Source of the DNA: Polytrichum commune
Lineage: Eukaryota; Streptophyta; Polytrichopsida; Polytrichales; Polytrichaceae
Assembly: GCA_950295325.1 (NCBI GenBank)
Contig: OX485809.1
Span: 8,184,001-8,248,000 of the forward strand
DNA length: 64,000 bases
Reading direction: 5' to 3'
Shown: positions 15,107-27,537 of the stretch, piece after piece
How positions within the stretch are numbered: position 1 is the first letter of the stretch
Layout of the letters: each line of letters starts with the position of its first letter
Position numbers and translations under genes: made by a program
Notes under the pieces: generated by a model
What the model saw: the letters and a program-made list of their open reading frames with translations, nothing else
What the model was told of the DNA's origin: nothing
The model's database searches: none

Positions 15107-15480
15107 GTACACTAAATATCATGATATTTAGTGTCACCAATTCTAATTGTCTTGCTGGATACCAATTGTAAACCGCAATAGAGTGTCACCAACACTCAAT
15201 GCAAACCCAACATTATTTCTCATTCCTTCTAGATTCACGATATTGCAATTATTGCCAGGTGCCAAGTTATTATAGTTCATCCAAATTTCCATCATCCATG
15301 ACAACATTTCATCACAAGTTGCTGATGATGAGAGAACGTAGAGTTTTGGCCAGTGGATGAAAATCATCCATCATCCATGACAATAATTTTGTTCACTTAT
15401 TCATGCGAAGTGTCGTCCAAAAACGTTTACCATAGTGACATTAATTACCATATACACTAATAAATATCATACTTAGTGCA
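15107..15480 (+). mobile_element. Second TTTAGTGT-type TIR repeat, copy 1
   Basis: It starts with a short palindrome (ACTAAATATCATGATATTTAGTGT) and contains CATCCATGACAA and GTTCACTTATTCA. It is matched in inverted orientation by 52556-52921. Both copies carry tracts on the theme ATCCATCATCCATGAC. Non-coding, probably a MITE. Ends are approximate. Confidence 0.55.
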
Positions 15481-15630
15481 CTTGGAGCCGAAAGCCATGG
15501 GCGAGCTGGTTTCCATAAGATGAAGCTGCTCTGCAACCCCCCCCCCCTTTGGCCTAAGTATAGCTTCAGCTACCAAGCTTCAGGGATTCCATCCCATTTT
15601 CCCTGCCTTAATACCATGTACAGTCATTCT

Positions 15631-15666
15631 CCATCCATCCATCCATCTCTCTATCCATCCATCCAT
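15631..15666 (+). repeat. CCAT microsatellite
   Basis: CCAT units with a CTCT interruption, reading CATCCATCCATC on either side. Confidence 0.8.
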
Positions 15667-15846
15667 TGGGGGGTTATGGGGCATCATTGTATTTGAAATT
15701 TCAAGGATACACACAATGAACGGGGGAGAACTGACCCCTAGTTGCATATGAATCGGTTGAGTTTGAAAAATAACCTGTTGAAGTTCCAAGTCTTCACAAA
15801 AGTTACCCATCATTTTAGAGGAATTTGTGGAATATTTTTCAACTTA

Positions 15847-16472
15847 CAGTAATCTCCTGCTTAAGTATGCACTTTGAACTGGAGCCATTGGTGTGCACTT
15901 AGTTGGTAGGTGCGTAGACCTTCTGATTCGAGGAATCGCCACGTGAAATGGATAAAACCCTGAGGCAACCCGCTTGATTGAAGCCCAATGATGTGAAATC
16001 ATTGCAAAGTCGAGCAAGCCGAACGCGCTGGGGCGGGAGTATGAAGTCAATGAAGGTGCCATGTGGAAACTTCTGGAAACGATGCGGATTGAAGAAGAAC
16101 CACCTATCGACGACGAAATCCAGCCCATCGAGACATTTGCTGCATCTGAAAGTGCCACCGACTTCAAAGGCGTTGAAGCTTCTGCACAACACTGTCCTCG
16201 ACGTCGACGACCGATTGCTTTGCTCCGATGTTCAAACGGAAGATGCATAGACGTCTGATGAGCTGCGACGATCGTTTGAGACATTTTAGCAAAACATTAA
16301 CAAACTGACATTGAATGTCAAGAACAAAAAAAAATCATGCATTCACGGCAAATGGCTTTGCATGACATGTCCAAATAATAACATATGAACCCTGATCTTT
16401 GTAAAAAAGAAACTTGCGCACTTAACCGGGATGCGTACTTAAACGGGTGCATACTTAAGCAGGAGAACACTG
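15847..16472 (+). mobile_element. Pogo/Tigger-like (Tc1/mariner) element
   Basis: The element is bounded by TA on both sides. Its inverted ends are of about 25 bp, sharing TCTCCTGCTTAAGTATGCAC after CAGT. CAGT ends and a TA target are typical of the pogo/Tigger group. At 626 bp it is too short for an intact transposase. The core is more GC-rich than its surroundings and holds a damaged open stretch. Confidence 0.75.
15978..16250 (+). pseudogene. Possible transposase C-terminal remnant in the pogo-like element
   Basis: A 90-codon open frame includes NFWKRCGLKK, which resembles the end of the DDE domain in Tigger-type transposases (an inference from memory). An overlapping frame holds an acidic tail, EEEPPIDDEIQPIETF. 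A 146-codon frame on the minus strand is more likely a shadow. Whether any of these was the functional frame is uncertain. Confidence 0.35.
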
Positions 16473-16545
16473 TATTGGGAAAAAAACCGAAAGATCACAA
16501 ACATGTAGCTGGTCGGACTTGGAAACATTGAAAGGAGGCAAAACA

Positions 16546-19500
16546 CCTTATGTTTCATCACAGAATACCGTGATCAACATAAGGCCAGCGGACTCACATT
16601 CACACCGGTACTTACATATGGGCGTTTTTCTTTTTCTTTTCTCCTTTTTCCTTTTATTTTCTGAAAACACAGGGGTCTTGACCAACTCTACTCAAAAGTC
16701 CCTCCGGACACTGAACACACACATGTGGCAAAGCTGAGGGCATATTTTGCTTTCCTTGTGTTTCCACTTAGGTGCCTCCTCTACAATAGGACACGTGCAG
16801 TGGTGCACTAAGCCACCTGTCCTTCCGTCCATCCGTCAATAGTCCGTCCATCCATTCGTTCATTGGCCGGCTTACCATCATTCTCTTAAAGGAAGGCCTT
16901 GAGTAGAGGGATTTTTTTTTGCATTTTGAGGACACATAAGGTGCCGAGGCCTTAAAGCAACACTATCAAATTCGCAATACCTTATTTGGCATCCCTCAAG
17001 TGCGTGTGATGGTGTCATCAAGTAAGTCATCGTTGAAAGCAATAACATGTGACATTGAGTTTAGAAGGAAAAAAAATTATATATGTGTATGTATATCACT
17101 TTCATGCAGACCAAGCAGTTAGATTCCGACATATAAAGCCCAGATCCTTTTGTCTCAAACCTCTTGGTTATGAATATGAGTGCTAATGCACATAAGTGAG
17201 CGATCGGATTGGCTCATGTGCACTCAAGCTCCCTTTTCAAAAGTTGCCTTTTATGTGCTCAATAATGCTATGTTGGCCATTCATATAATTTTGGAAGAAG
17301 GATGCAAGAAGGCTTTCAGAAGAGTACCAACTAGGGGCAATCACAATGTTGATTGGGGATCGATCTATCCATTCAATGTGGCGGTGTCAGAAGTGAGCTG
17401 CAAAAGGGGGACATCCTCGCTTGCAATAAGGTTGATTTTGTGGTGTGATTCTCACCAAGCAATCCAACATCAATGGACCTCCCTAGTGGAGAGTTACAAG
17501 GCTCCTTCAGCCAACTTTGCAATTTTTGGTACATCATATATGAGTATATTATTTTTTGAAAAAAAAATCCATGTAGTACTTTTGTAAAGATTTGCTAATT
17601 TATGGAATTTTTTTAACCGGATAGTATGCAGAAGGGAGAGGTATTGTTTTTCTCTAGTGTGTACATTTAGAATGGCTATTAATAATTTTAAAGTAGACGT
17701 AAATGAACAAAAGGGCCCTAGGTTCAAAGACAAAATTGACCATAGATGTGTTAGTCCCATCCAATACATGACCTACACAATTGGCTTCAACCCCAACCTC
17801 TGATGCTTAGAAACATCAAGGTTGGGTTCTGAATAGTCTTCTTATCTTCTCTAAAAACAGCCTCAAGGCATTCAACACTCTTTTCAAACATGATAAATGG
17901 ATAATTATCCAAAACCAAGGAAAGTTGCTATGTAGTTTATTGCAATCCATTTACCCTAGTCCATTGAAGCTACTACATTGTTTATGGTAAATATTGTGGG
18001 TCACACTTTAAACAAGGAAACCAGCAACAAAAAAAACATTGAGAATAATATTGTGTATGCACAGTGTATCCCAACCCACATTCAATACTTATCCAAGGTC
18101 TACGTTCCATTTTATTAAATCCCTATTGGATAGAAAATAGTGTGCATCTGAGAGACTTTTAACAAAGTGATATCCAATACACACCCACTTCAACCTAGGC
18201 GGTTGCAAATCCAAGAGTTGAATATTCAATGTATTGTAAATGGAGCTGCAATGAACTAGAAAGCTTAAGGGACATATGAAACATATGTCTATGAACTTGA
18301 GATTTCTTTTAGAAAAACTTTTTGGGAAAGGGGGGGGGGGGGGGAGAAGTAGATGAAGAATAAGAGGCCATAGGTTGATAGGAAAAGATGCACCCTTCTT
18401 GATGACAACACATGGTAATTGTATGGTAGAAGTAGGGGATTTTTTCCTTGCCAGGGGGTAAAAAATAAGGAATTTTTTACTTAGTATTGAACCTCTATTG
18501 GAATGACCATCATCTCTTAAGTAATTATATTAGCATTAGGTCAGCGATCGACTCTTTTGGAAGATGAAGGATTTCAGTGATTCCTTAGTCCGTTGTTGAG
18601 ATTAATTAAAGATCAACCATGGTGTCGGTATTGATTGGTTGATTGTTTTGTATACTCCTTATGAAGTCTTTTCAAATACGTTGAATGTCTCTCAGTGAGT
18701 TTGGATCTCTAGACAAAGAAGAGATTAAAGAATGCCTTGTGCTGTAAGTCTATGTCGAAATTGAATTGCCAGGCCATAGTCTAGTTGAGGAAAGGTTGAG
18801 AATATACTGTACCAATTGATTGACAAATGGGGTAAAACCTTTGAATTTAAAGCACATGGTAAGTGTATTGGTTATAGGGTTAGTTGTAAAGTAAGTTCAA
18901 AAGACATCCTTTCAATTATTTGATCTATGTGCATGTTAAAGTTCATATCGAACAAAATTGCGAGTACATAGTCTAATTGATTGAGGGGTATGTATGCATG
19001 ATCTTAACATGGATAAAGTGGATGGGTCTATGATTTCAAAATGTGTAGTATGTGAGGAATGTGGGTGTGTTTGATTGAAGGCATCGAATCCGCAAGTGAA
19101 AAAAATCAAATCATTGATTATAGGAATTGCAAACCCCAAGTTATATGTGATAAGTGAGGATGAGACAAAATGAAAATCTACATGAAATAAGGGTTGATGT
19201 CTATTGGGAGGAAGAAGCAACTAGAATCGGTAAGAGGCAATTGTCTAATTGATTAAAATGGTCCATAATTTTTTTGGATTCTTTTAAAATAAAAAAGGAT
19301 TGCTAGTAGTACTCACGTAGAGTAGTCAACCAAAAATTCAAAAAATAAATAAAAATATTGTTGCTGCAAAAAAGAATAACCATGTCATTTGTGATATGAC
19401 ATGACGCCAAGGGCCACGTCATGTCCATTTGCACATCCCTGTAGGGATCATGGATCTACATCATGGATGAGAAATAACATATGCAAGACCTTCGAATTTG

Positions 19501-20089
19501 ATCTTAAATCTTATGTCCATAACTACACTAATTTTTTTTTTATTTTTACCAATTATATTTGTCTTGCTCAATAATAATTGTAAACTACTTGCATAGTGTC
19601 GTGACTAATTTGTCCATCTTCAATATTTGATGATACTTGGACAGTCCTCTTCAACATGAAACTACTTGGTCCTTGTAGTCTAAACTCTAATGTAACTTGG
19701 GGCCATTTTGTTACACTAGGGCCAATGGTTGTGTGACAAATGGATGTTAATATGGTATCAATACATCGTCAACATCCAGAATGGTATCGAAGAACCCACC
19801 CATGGATATCAAAATTGTGTTTTCAGTCAAATGCTGATAAGTGGTGGGTATGTCAAGGTGGGAGAATTAGTGATTATTAATATTCTACTTCATATTGATG
19901 TTGGGGTAATTCCTCCTAGGTATGAAGGTTCTTGCATAGTAGAACATGAATGATAGAACAAAAACAAAGATGATAGAGACCAAGAGAGGGCATAAACAAG
20001 GATTTGCAAGGAATCTTGTAACCCAATTGGAATACCATACGATGGAGAAGCTTAGGATTGAATGTTGTGGGTCACAAAGCTTCAAGTGT
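16546..20089. other. AT-rich intergenic DNA without recognised genes
   Basis: A 135-codon ORF at 17180-17587 (+) has no motif that I recognise. A 15-base G run lies at 18330-18344. No termini of mobile elements were resolved, and the sequence looks like long-decayed repeats. Confidence 0.45.
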
Positions 20090-20410
20090 AGTGTAGAGAT
20101 AATTGCAACCAGACCACAACGGAATGATAATTCATCCATCACCGTCCTATTGATGTGGGCCGTTTCACACGAGAAGTTCTAATAAATAAAGGATTTGTGA
20201 CGTGTTGAAGTGTCAAGGTCTATCAATTTTGTGTGAAGACCCGCTTCCATGAAGTAGGCTTCATGCAAAATCTTATAGACCATGAGAAGATATCCATGCA
20301 TGCCGTATAAGATTTCATGTACGTTTTTTGAGAACATCCTTGAAACTTGTTATGTCCTTTAGGCTCTCAAACTCTAGTGTAGAGTGAAGTGGGACGGTCT
20401 TGGCATTCTC
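20090..20410 (+). repeat. Dispersed repeat related to 1580-2090 and 55940-56250
   Basis: Shared landmarks are GAAGTGTCA with GGTCT, AGACCATGA, and CTCAAACTCTAGTGTAGAGTGAAG. Sequence divergence is high and no ends were found. Confidence 0.5.
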
Positions 20411-20518
20411 CACCAATGAGTGAGTTTAAATTTCAATGTTTACTTGCCCTCAAGCCCTAGTCTCAAGTGTCACTAAGGTAACTTTGATGGACTTAGACTA
20501 AAGCACCTTTCATAGAAG

Positions 20519-21203
20519 CAGGGTTGTCTATTGTGTCGTGACAGAGGCTAATCTCGGCATAATGTCATGCCGTCACGACACGTATCCGTCACGACATTAT
20601 GTCGGATGCTGTCTTTATCCTTACGGACTTGAATTTTACCGAATTCTGTGTGTAATTACATTACCCCATTTCGGACACGTAGGATGTAAGATGTCCACGT
20701 GTGATGACATGTCAACAAAGTAGAGGTAAAGTGGGGAAAAAATTACTAGCGCCCGTCCGCCCCCCCCCCCTCTGCCCCATTCCCACCCCCGTCCGCCCCC
20801 CCCCCCCTTGTCCGCCCCCCCCCCCTTGTCCGCCCTGTTCCCACCCCCATCCGCCCCCCCGTCCCCCCCCCCCCCCCCCCCCCCGTCCGCCCCCATCCGC
20901 CCCACCCCCTCCCCTGTCCGCCCCACACCCTCCTTAGTCATATTTTACTACTTTGATTTTAACAGAATGATAAACAAAATGGCAAAATGGTTTACCTAGC
21001 GCTAGGCATATCCACGTCCACGTCGCCCTTTTCTGCCACATAGGACGCCACCTTGGCAAGAAGGTAAGTATTTTACCCACCCTACTAGCTTCCCCCTAGG
21101 TTGACCCTACGTGGACCCTATTGTGTCGTGACGGAGGGGTCCGTCACGACACGACACGTCATGACGGCACGACACCGTCATGACGTCGGGATAGACAACC
21201 CTG
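20519..21203. mobile_element. hAT-like TIR element with C-rich core
   Basis: The ends are inverted repeats CAGGGTTGTCTAT (20519) and ATAGACAACCCTG (to 21203). They are flanked by CATAGAAG and CACAGAAA, a probable 8-bp target duplication with two changes. Just inside each end are clustered copies of GTCGTGACGG or its complement, like the subterminal binding motifs of hAT elements. The centre (20758-20930) is made of C runs and CCGCCC blocks that produce spurious proline- or glycine-rich ORFs. No transposase. Confidence 0.65.
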
Positions 21204-23349
21204 CACAGAAACCACCACCCAAATACCAACATCGCAGGATGCATTGGGAAGATGCTTTCCATAAGGTAGGAGGTGCTCAAATCAACCCTTTGTACATGAT
21301 AGCCTATTTTTGGAGTCCACATGGATTAGTGGTATGAAAAAACGGCTTAGCGACTAGCTTGCCAAGGTGAGGGGGAGATAAACAACCGGTGACTTAGGGG
21401 TTAACTAGGCTTGAACACTACAAAGAATGTAAATGATGAATGTGCACTTTATGCATCAGCCTAAAGGCATCTCCATGCCTACCACCACACTATTCTCCAG
21501 GTGATGGAGGCAATGTTCAAGATTGAAGTCTTCAATGCCCTTCAAATGCGATTTGGCCCTTCAAAATATACCTCTCTCAAAACAACCCTTCAAAATGCAA
21601 CCCCAAATTGAAAATGGAAACGTCACTCGAAGTCTTCAATACAATATGCATGCCACAAGAACTGACAAGCCTAGGGCGTTGTCACTACAAGAAATGGAGG
21701 TAGATGGTTGATTCTTAATTCTTCACATTGTACAGGAAACATGTACCATATAATTCATGCACAAGTTTAATATAAGTTTTGTATTCTTGGATTTGAACCA
21801 ACCCTTCAACTAAAGGGCTGAAATTTGATAGCCCTTCAAAACGAGACTCATATGAGGTCTTCAATCTTGAACATTGAATGGAGGCGTTACACCAATTACC
21901 GCCGCATCCCACCACACCTTTGTCGCCACTAGTCAACGTAGATATAGAGCATATTGAATTAAAAATGGCTCTTTATTTTGATGTATAAGAACTTGTTTGG
22001 ACCCATGTTGTCTTGGCATGTTGCACTTATGCATATGAATTAATATCCTAGATGAAACCAACCCCATACACCCATGCAACCATATGCCCATGCTCATGTG
22101 TACCTACCACATGCATGTGCTCATAAGCCCCACACAACCCACCACCATGCCGCCATGCCGCCATGGAGCACTTTAAGAAATGAAATAAAAATGAGCCTCT
22201 TTTCTTCTCAATTATAATATCCAACTTGGTCCTATTGCCCAAGCCATGTCACCACCTTAGCTCCCCCACCATAACCACCTTTAGCACTTGTAGTCCCCCA
22301 TCTTTCCACATATGTTTTCTTTTTCTTTGGTCACATGTTTGTTATGGGAAAAATCTTTGGCATGCAGCCTTTTTTCCTTTTTTGGAAAGCTAGTTGGACA
22401 AGTGTCCACCTATTGTAGACTCCCACCATCACCATGAGCTTCATTGTATATATGTATATAACGGAAGAGGTGGTGGTGGTGGTGGTGGCGTTAGTGGCAG
22501 TGGTGATGGCGGTGATGAAGCCATCACCCCACCATTCCCCAATCATCATGCTAAAAAAAACACAGAAGGTTCCGAAGAAGAAAAACCAAATGCTAAAGAG
22601 TCCCCCTCCCCCAAATAAAAATAAACATGCGACATAACAAAGAAAGAAACAACTACAAAATGTGGGTACGGTGGGAGAAACCCAGGGGAGGTGACGAGTA
22701 TGAAGCCAAGGTGGCAACACGACATGGACCACGGGAGACATGTTGTCGGGTCATGGGAAGCTTGTGAGCATGGGCATGGGCATGGACATACATGCATATG
22801 GCAAGTACGCGTAGGCATGATGTATGTAACCACCCCCTTCACACACCTTTAAACTCCCAATGAATCCATGATAGTGGAAAAGGGTCACATATTAGACAAA
22901 GCCGTTTTGCTTCTTCTTTTGTCTTCCTATAATTCTCTCTAGGTAGGGTGCTAATTAATTGATGGTGCATTTATTGCATCGTGGCCAATGCATGTGTGAT
23001 GTTTGCCATGACTTGGATGAAGGCATGCCTATCACATGTTCTTTAGCGCACATGGCCTCCAACACAATACTTCCAAGTAACATGACGATGGCTGATGTCG
23101 CCTTGCCACTCACCGCCCCTTCCCACACACACAAAGAAAAAAAACACCCATTATTATTAGTAGTGATGCCTTATTAGTTACGGCTTGCAATTGACTCCCA
23201 CCGCAACTCATCCACACAAGTGACACAACTAGATTCCACACCTCCCAAGGCTCCACTTAATGCATGGGGACCCACGTACAAAACAACCACAATGTTGTGG
23301 AAAGGTAGAATAGAATAGAATAACTTAGGGTTGGTAGGCACACCAATAA
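21204..23349. other. Intergenic DNA with simple repeats
   Basis: A GGT microsatellite lies at 22469-22488. CATG- and CCATG-rich stretches (22060-22170, 22730-22800) generate ORFs of biased composition on both strands. No gene recognised. Confidence 0.45.
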
Positions 23350-23855
23350 CCTGGGTACGCAACTCCCATGTTATACGCAGGGGGCATCGTGTTAAAAACG
23401 GCTTAGAGGACGGCTTTTGTAAAAATTATATCACATTATATCAAATTAAAATGATCAAAAAGTTGGGTGAAGACCAAATTAAATAAAATGAGATGAAAAA
23501 AAAGTTAGGTTGCATATTTATTAAGCCTCCCATTAAAATTATAAGCCACGAATAGTTGCCTCCCATTAAAATTATAATTCATTCACAATGTTAAAATATT
23601 ATTAAAAAGTCCAAAAAGTTGGGTAGTTTGACCTATGGTACATGTATTAAAAAAATCATGTAATTAGGTTTTTAATGCAATTATATGCTTCAAAATATAT
23701 TCATTTCCTATATATGATTACATTTTTGGATTCCTTGTTAGAAGGGCTACAAGGGTTTCCTACATCAAAACAAATTGTATCACTCAATATTGGACTAAAA
23801 CACATTATAAGTGATTATAATCAGGACCATATAATACGGGAGTTGCGTACCCGGG
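23350..23855. mobile_element. TIR element of 506 bp with 8-bp target duplication
   Basis: The ends carry the inverted repeat GGGTACGCAACTCCC followed by TTATA-rich sequence (left CCTGGGTACGC, right GCGTACCCGGG). The flanks ACCAATAA and ACTAATAA match at 7 of 8 positions. The inside is AT-rich and non-coding, with an internal duplication of CCTCCCATTAAAATTATAA. An 8-bp duplication suggests a hAT-type origin. Confidence 0.65.
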
Positions 23856-24099
23856 ACTAATAAGCCCCGGGGCCATGTAGATATATTAGATTTGGTGTAA
23901 TTTACTATTTGGAACTATGCAGTGCTATTGCTATTCATTGTATATCTCATTTTTGGCCAACAAAGGTCAAAATTGGTTGTTTGGACATTATAGAACACTA
24001 AACATTGTTACTTGGTTGGTTGGAAAATATGTTGATGGTAAAATGATATAGCAATCTGTAACTCCAAATAGTAAGTGACACTAAATATTCAGAAAAAAA

Positions 24100-24600
24100 A
24101 GGTGTGAACCTCGAACTTATAGCATCCATTTAAGGTAGAAACACGGGGAATGATGAAAAATAAGCAGATTCGGCTAGAAAGAGTGGCTTGAAATTTTTGG
24201 CAATATTTTTCAGAGATGGAGTACATGAAATGATGAAGAATGCAAGTTGTTTCATGATTTTATTCCCTGTAAATAATCAATTACATATTCCCACAAGGCG
24301 AGTAAGTCAAAAACCCCTACTTATATAGGCGAGGCACCCTGATTTGTCCATCGAAATATCAAACTCTGCAATGAATGCACATAAAATGGTTAACTCAATG
24401 CCACCCAAAAGTGATACCCACGTGGTGGGAAACATGACCTATCTAATCAATCAGCACATCCAACCTATCCAGCCTATCCCTATATCCTTTTCGGGCCACC
24501 TCCTTTTCAATTATCCATTTTGGGTCCACACAATAATCATTCCACTCTTAGTCTAGTGCACCAATGGTGGTCATTCATTGTTTTCCATTTTTTTTTAACC
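24100..24600 (+). repeat. Dispersed repeat of about 450 bp, copy 1
   Basis: It matches 45590-46060 in direct orientation. Landmarks are ATGATGA, GAATGCAA, AAGTGATxCCCA, TCCTTTTCGGGCCA, CATTTTGGGTCCA and GTCATTCA followed by TTTTCCATTTTT. It is non-coding, and the 70-codon ORF inside is not conserved between the copies. Confidence 0.65.
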
Positions 24601-24928
24601 TTAGCTAATAAGACCTTGGCATTAATATCAAAGACCCCGAATTGGTGTACATTGTTTGTGGAATTTTAGTGTCACTTTTGTAATAGTGGCATCTACCCTA
24701 TTACGAGGCCATTACTTGGTTGCAGTAAAGGCGGGCAACTTGATCGTTAGTAACTTCATGACACTTGGCATTAGCATGCTCACTCATATCTTGGCATAGT
24801 ATGCTCAATAATATTATGAAGTCTATGCCTAGCTGAAACATTGGTCAACAATTTGGACCATAAGGGGTCATAAGAGCAAACAAACGACATTTGGCCTTAG
24901 TATGCGTGATAATACTTTCCTCTTGCAT

Positions 24929-25945
24929 CTCGGGGAGGTGACTATTGGAATTTTATAAAACCGCGTGAGATAAAGGAAAAGAAAATTGGGTCAATTTAAT
25001 GCATTTAGGGTAAAATTTATAAGTTCATTAGATCTACCATAGCACTAGGATTATGTCCCCCACATGATTATATGTAAAATATGGTGGTGGATAATTCCTC
25101 CATTTCAATCATTCGTAGAAAAACATTTAGGGTCATAGACATAGGATCCCCCTAAAAGTGTGTAGTAGGATCAGTAGAATAATTGTGGGTTTGACGTCAT
25201 TGGTGCTAAACCTCTCATAATTTATTAGTCTTATCATGACATTGTAGAGGATACCAAACATTTATCTTGATAGTATTGGAGGGTGCATGGTTGTATGCTA
25301 ACCCTTCACATTGTAAATGTTTGTTACAAGGGTTAAATGAGACTATAATTGAATGTGTTTGTGAACACAATCAGAATAAATATTTTTCTATCTTTTTTAT
25401 TTAGCATTCTTGTATTTAAATGCAACCTTGTCTTTTTGAAGTAGATAGTTGTGCAAAATTCCATGTCTTGTCACAATTGATTTTATTTCTTGTTTTGTTT
25501 TATCCATGTTTACAATTTGTTTATTTTAGCTTGTATATTTTGTTATCTCTGTGTTTAGTGGTAACCTTTTAACTGGTATCCAAGTGCTATTGGTTGTGTT
25601 TTGAAATACTTTGAGTGGTTTAGGATTGGTGTTACCAATTGACATAAATGAATGATGTTATTTTTGGTACGGAATGTTTGTTGCTCACATAGTCAATTTT
25701 GCAATGCTATAGTATTATGTCCACTATTTGGTACTTGTACAATTTATAAAATAAAATATTGTGACAAAAACTAACCTCTATAAACAAGTACAAATACATA
25801 CAGGGTGCTAAAAAATACGTCAAAGTAGCTTTTTATCCACAAATTAGGGAGGGAAAAAATATTGAGAGGTGCATAAATATCCCCCCATTAAATACCCCAT
25901 TATCGCACGCGGTTACAAAATGTAAGGGGGTGTAATTGCCTTGAG
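24929..25945 (-). mobile_element. CTCGGGG-family element, copy 1 (1017 bp)
   Basis: The element is flanked by a perfect 8-bp duplication TCTTGCAT (24921-24928 and 25946-25953). Ends are CTCGGGGAGGTGACTA on the left and GGGGGTGTAATTGCCTTGAG on the right. The right part (from about 25560) is the reverse complement of 31730-32110 in copy 3. The left 230 bp matches the right end of copy 2. Non-coding. The 8-bp duplication suits a hAT-type transposase acting in trans. Confidence 0.8.
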
Positions 25946-25953
25946 TCTTGCAT

Positions 25954-27537
25954 ACTAAAATATAAAACCTTTACCATAGCTTTCTAGCAGCTTGGGCATT
26001 TTTTTTGCCTAATAATTAATTAAAGTGAGAATGTAAGTTAGGCAACCCATGTAATAATGTTCTAAATTTGGGCATATTCAAAATGCAATTTAAAATAAGT
26101 TAGACCTTCATGCATGTTTGCTTCTCTCATTCGCATTTTTATGGTAGTGTGTCAGCATGACTTGTGGAGCAAGTTCATGCTTGCATTTTTTTTAGACCAT
26201 TAGTGAGATTGATGTTGTTGAAGTTATTTGATCCTACTTTGTTGGATTCCAGTGAATGTCACTTGCATTATTGTGTTTTTAGGCAATCTATGAATGTTAT
26301 TTCGTTTTTTTTGGACACTTAACAAAATTAATTTCCCGGAAATGTAGGCACCTTTAAAATTGGTTATGTTTCTACCCAAGCTACTGGAGAGCTACAATAT
26401 GTCAAGAACTCTAATGCGCTAAGCTAAATATCATACCATAAACAATTATGCACTCCAAACTATTACTTATGTTGACAAAATGTGACACTACTAGGCCTCT
26501 AGGCATCTAGTTTAGATTGTTTGCCAATAATTTACTTGGCATGGTCAAAAACCATAAACGGTGTAGTGACATAGAGTTGTATGAATCAACCACAAAATAT
26601 AGGGGGGTGACTTCTACTTGATCGCATTACATGGTTGTCATGAATCGAGAGCCCAAGCCATGTGGCATGGGCTAGACTCAAGTGGTATCTTAGCAGACCC
26701 ATGTATTGGAAAGGTGAAAAATGTACTAAGCTATTCTAAGGTTGAGCATGCTCAAATAATTACCTCATCCAAAACCAACACCTTAATGTTTTTCACATTG
26801 CTTACATGTTGATTTTGAGAATGTCCACCACCTTACCATCATGTTTTGTAGTTAAACTTTTGGATACAACAAAACCAATGGGGACACTCATGGAAGACTT
26901 AAAAGGTCATTTTTAGGTCATCTAGGTGTCTCAGATAAGTTTTATTAAGGCAATGTTAGGTTTATTCCAAATGATTTAGGATTTGGGATGACCTTTCATA
27001 CATTCAAAAAAGAAATATGAGAGTATCTTAATCATAGTATATGCATTTGTGACTGTCTCTCAATTTCACACTATTTTTACTAGGGCAATAGTCTAACAGT
27101 AAGTTCATTTGACTTTAACTTTGTGCGGTGTGCAAGCATAGGCACAACCATTATCAATAGTCTTGCAATAAGTATCCCATTTTAGTCTCTTTACCAAAGC
27201 CAAGGACACTTTGGTGTGTTCAATAATCTTGAATTGATTGGTCATTCTGATGTAGCTTAAATTGGCAGTGCAGTGCAATTGCATGTAACAAGTATCCATT
27301 GTGTAAGACAATAGACCAAACCATTGTTCCGGTTAAGAGTCTATTGTCATGTTTCATTTATACCTCCTTTTCAATCTTAATTCAAATTCAATGAATCCTT
27401 TCAAGAGCACCTTGTAGTTCTAAATCCGCTTGCAATTTTCCAAGCTTGATTTCTGGTTGCATTGCGTATCATGATTGAAATAACACATATTTATCCTTAG
27501 CATACATCAAGTTAACTTAATCACATCTAGGTGAGTA
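25954..27537. other. AT-rich intergenic DNA between two CTCGGGG-family copies
   Basis: No recognisable coding sequence or element ends. Confidence 0.45.

Larger units (their letters stand above)
15723..16545 (+). mobile_element. CCGGTT-family element, copy B, split by the pogo-like element
   Basis: The left part (15723-15846) aligns with the first half of copy A, sharing GGGGAGAACTG, GGTTGAGTTTGA and ATCATTTTAGAGGAATTT. The right part (16473-16545) aligns with its second half, sharing AACATGTA, GGACTTG and AAACA. The break is exactly at the TA target of the inserted pogo-like element. The right end is approximate. Confidence 0.6.

Noticed and set aside
20636-20941. Glycine-rich and proline-rich ORFs on both strands
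   Set aside because: They are produced by C runs and CCGCCC blocks in the hAT-like element and have no real protein features.
22331-22741. 136-codon minus-strand ORF rich in phenylalanine and cysteine
   Set aside because: It spans the GGT microsatellite and low-complexity sequence. The overlapping frames are equally open, so there is no support for a gene.
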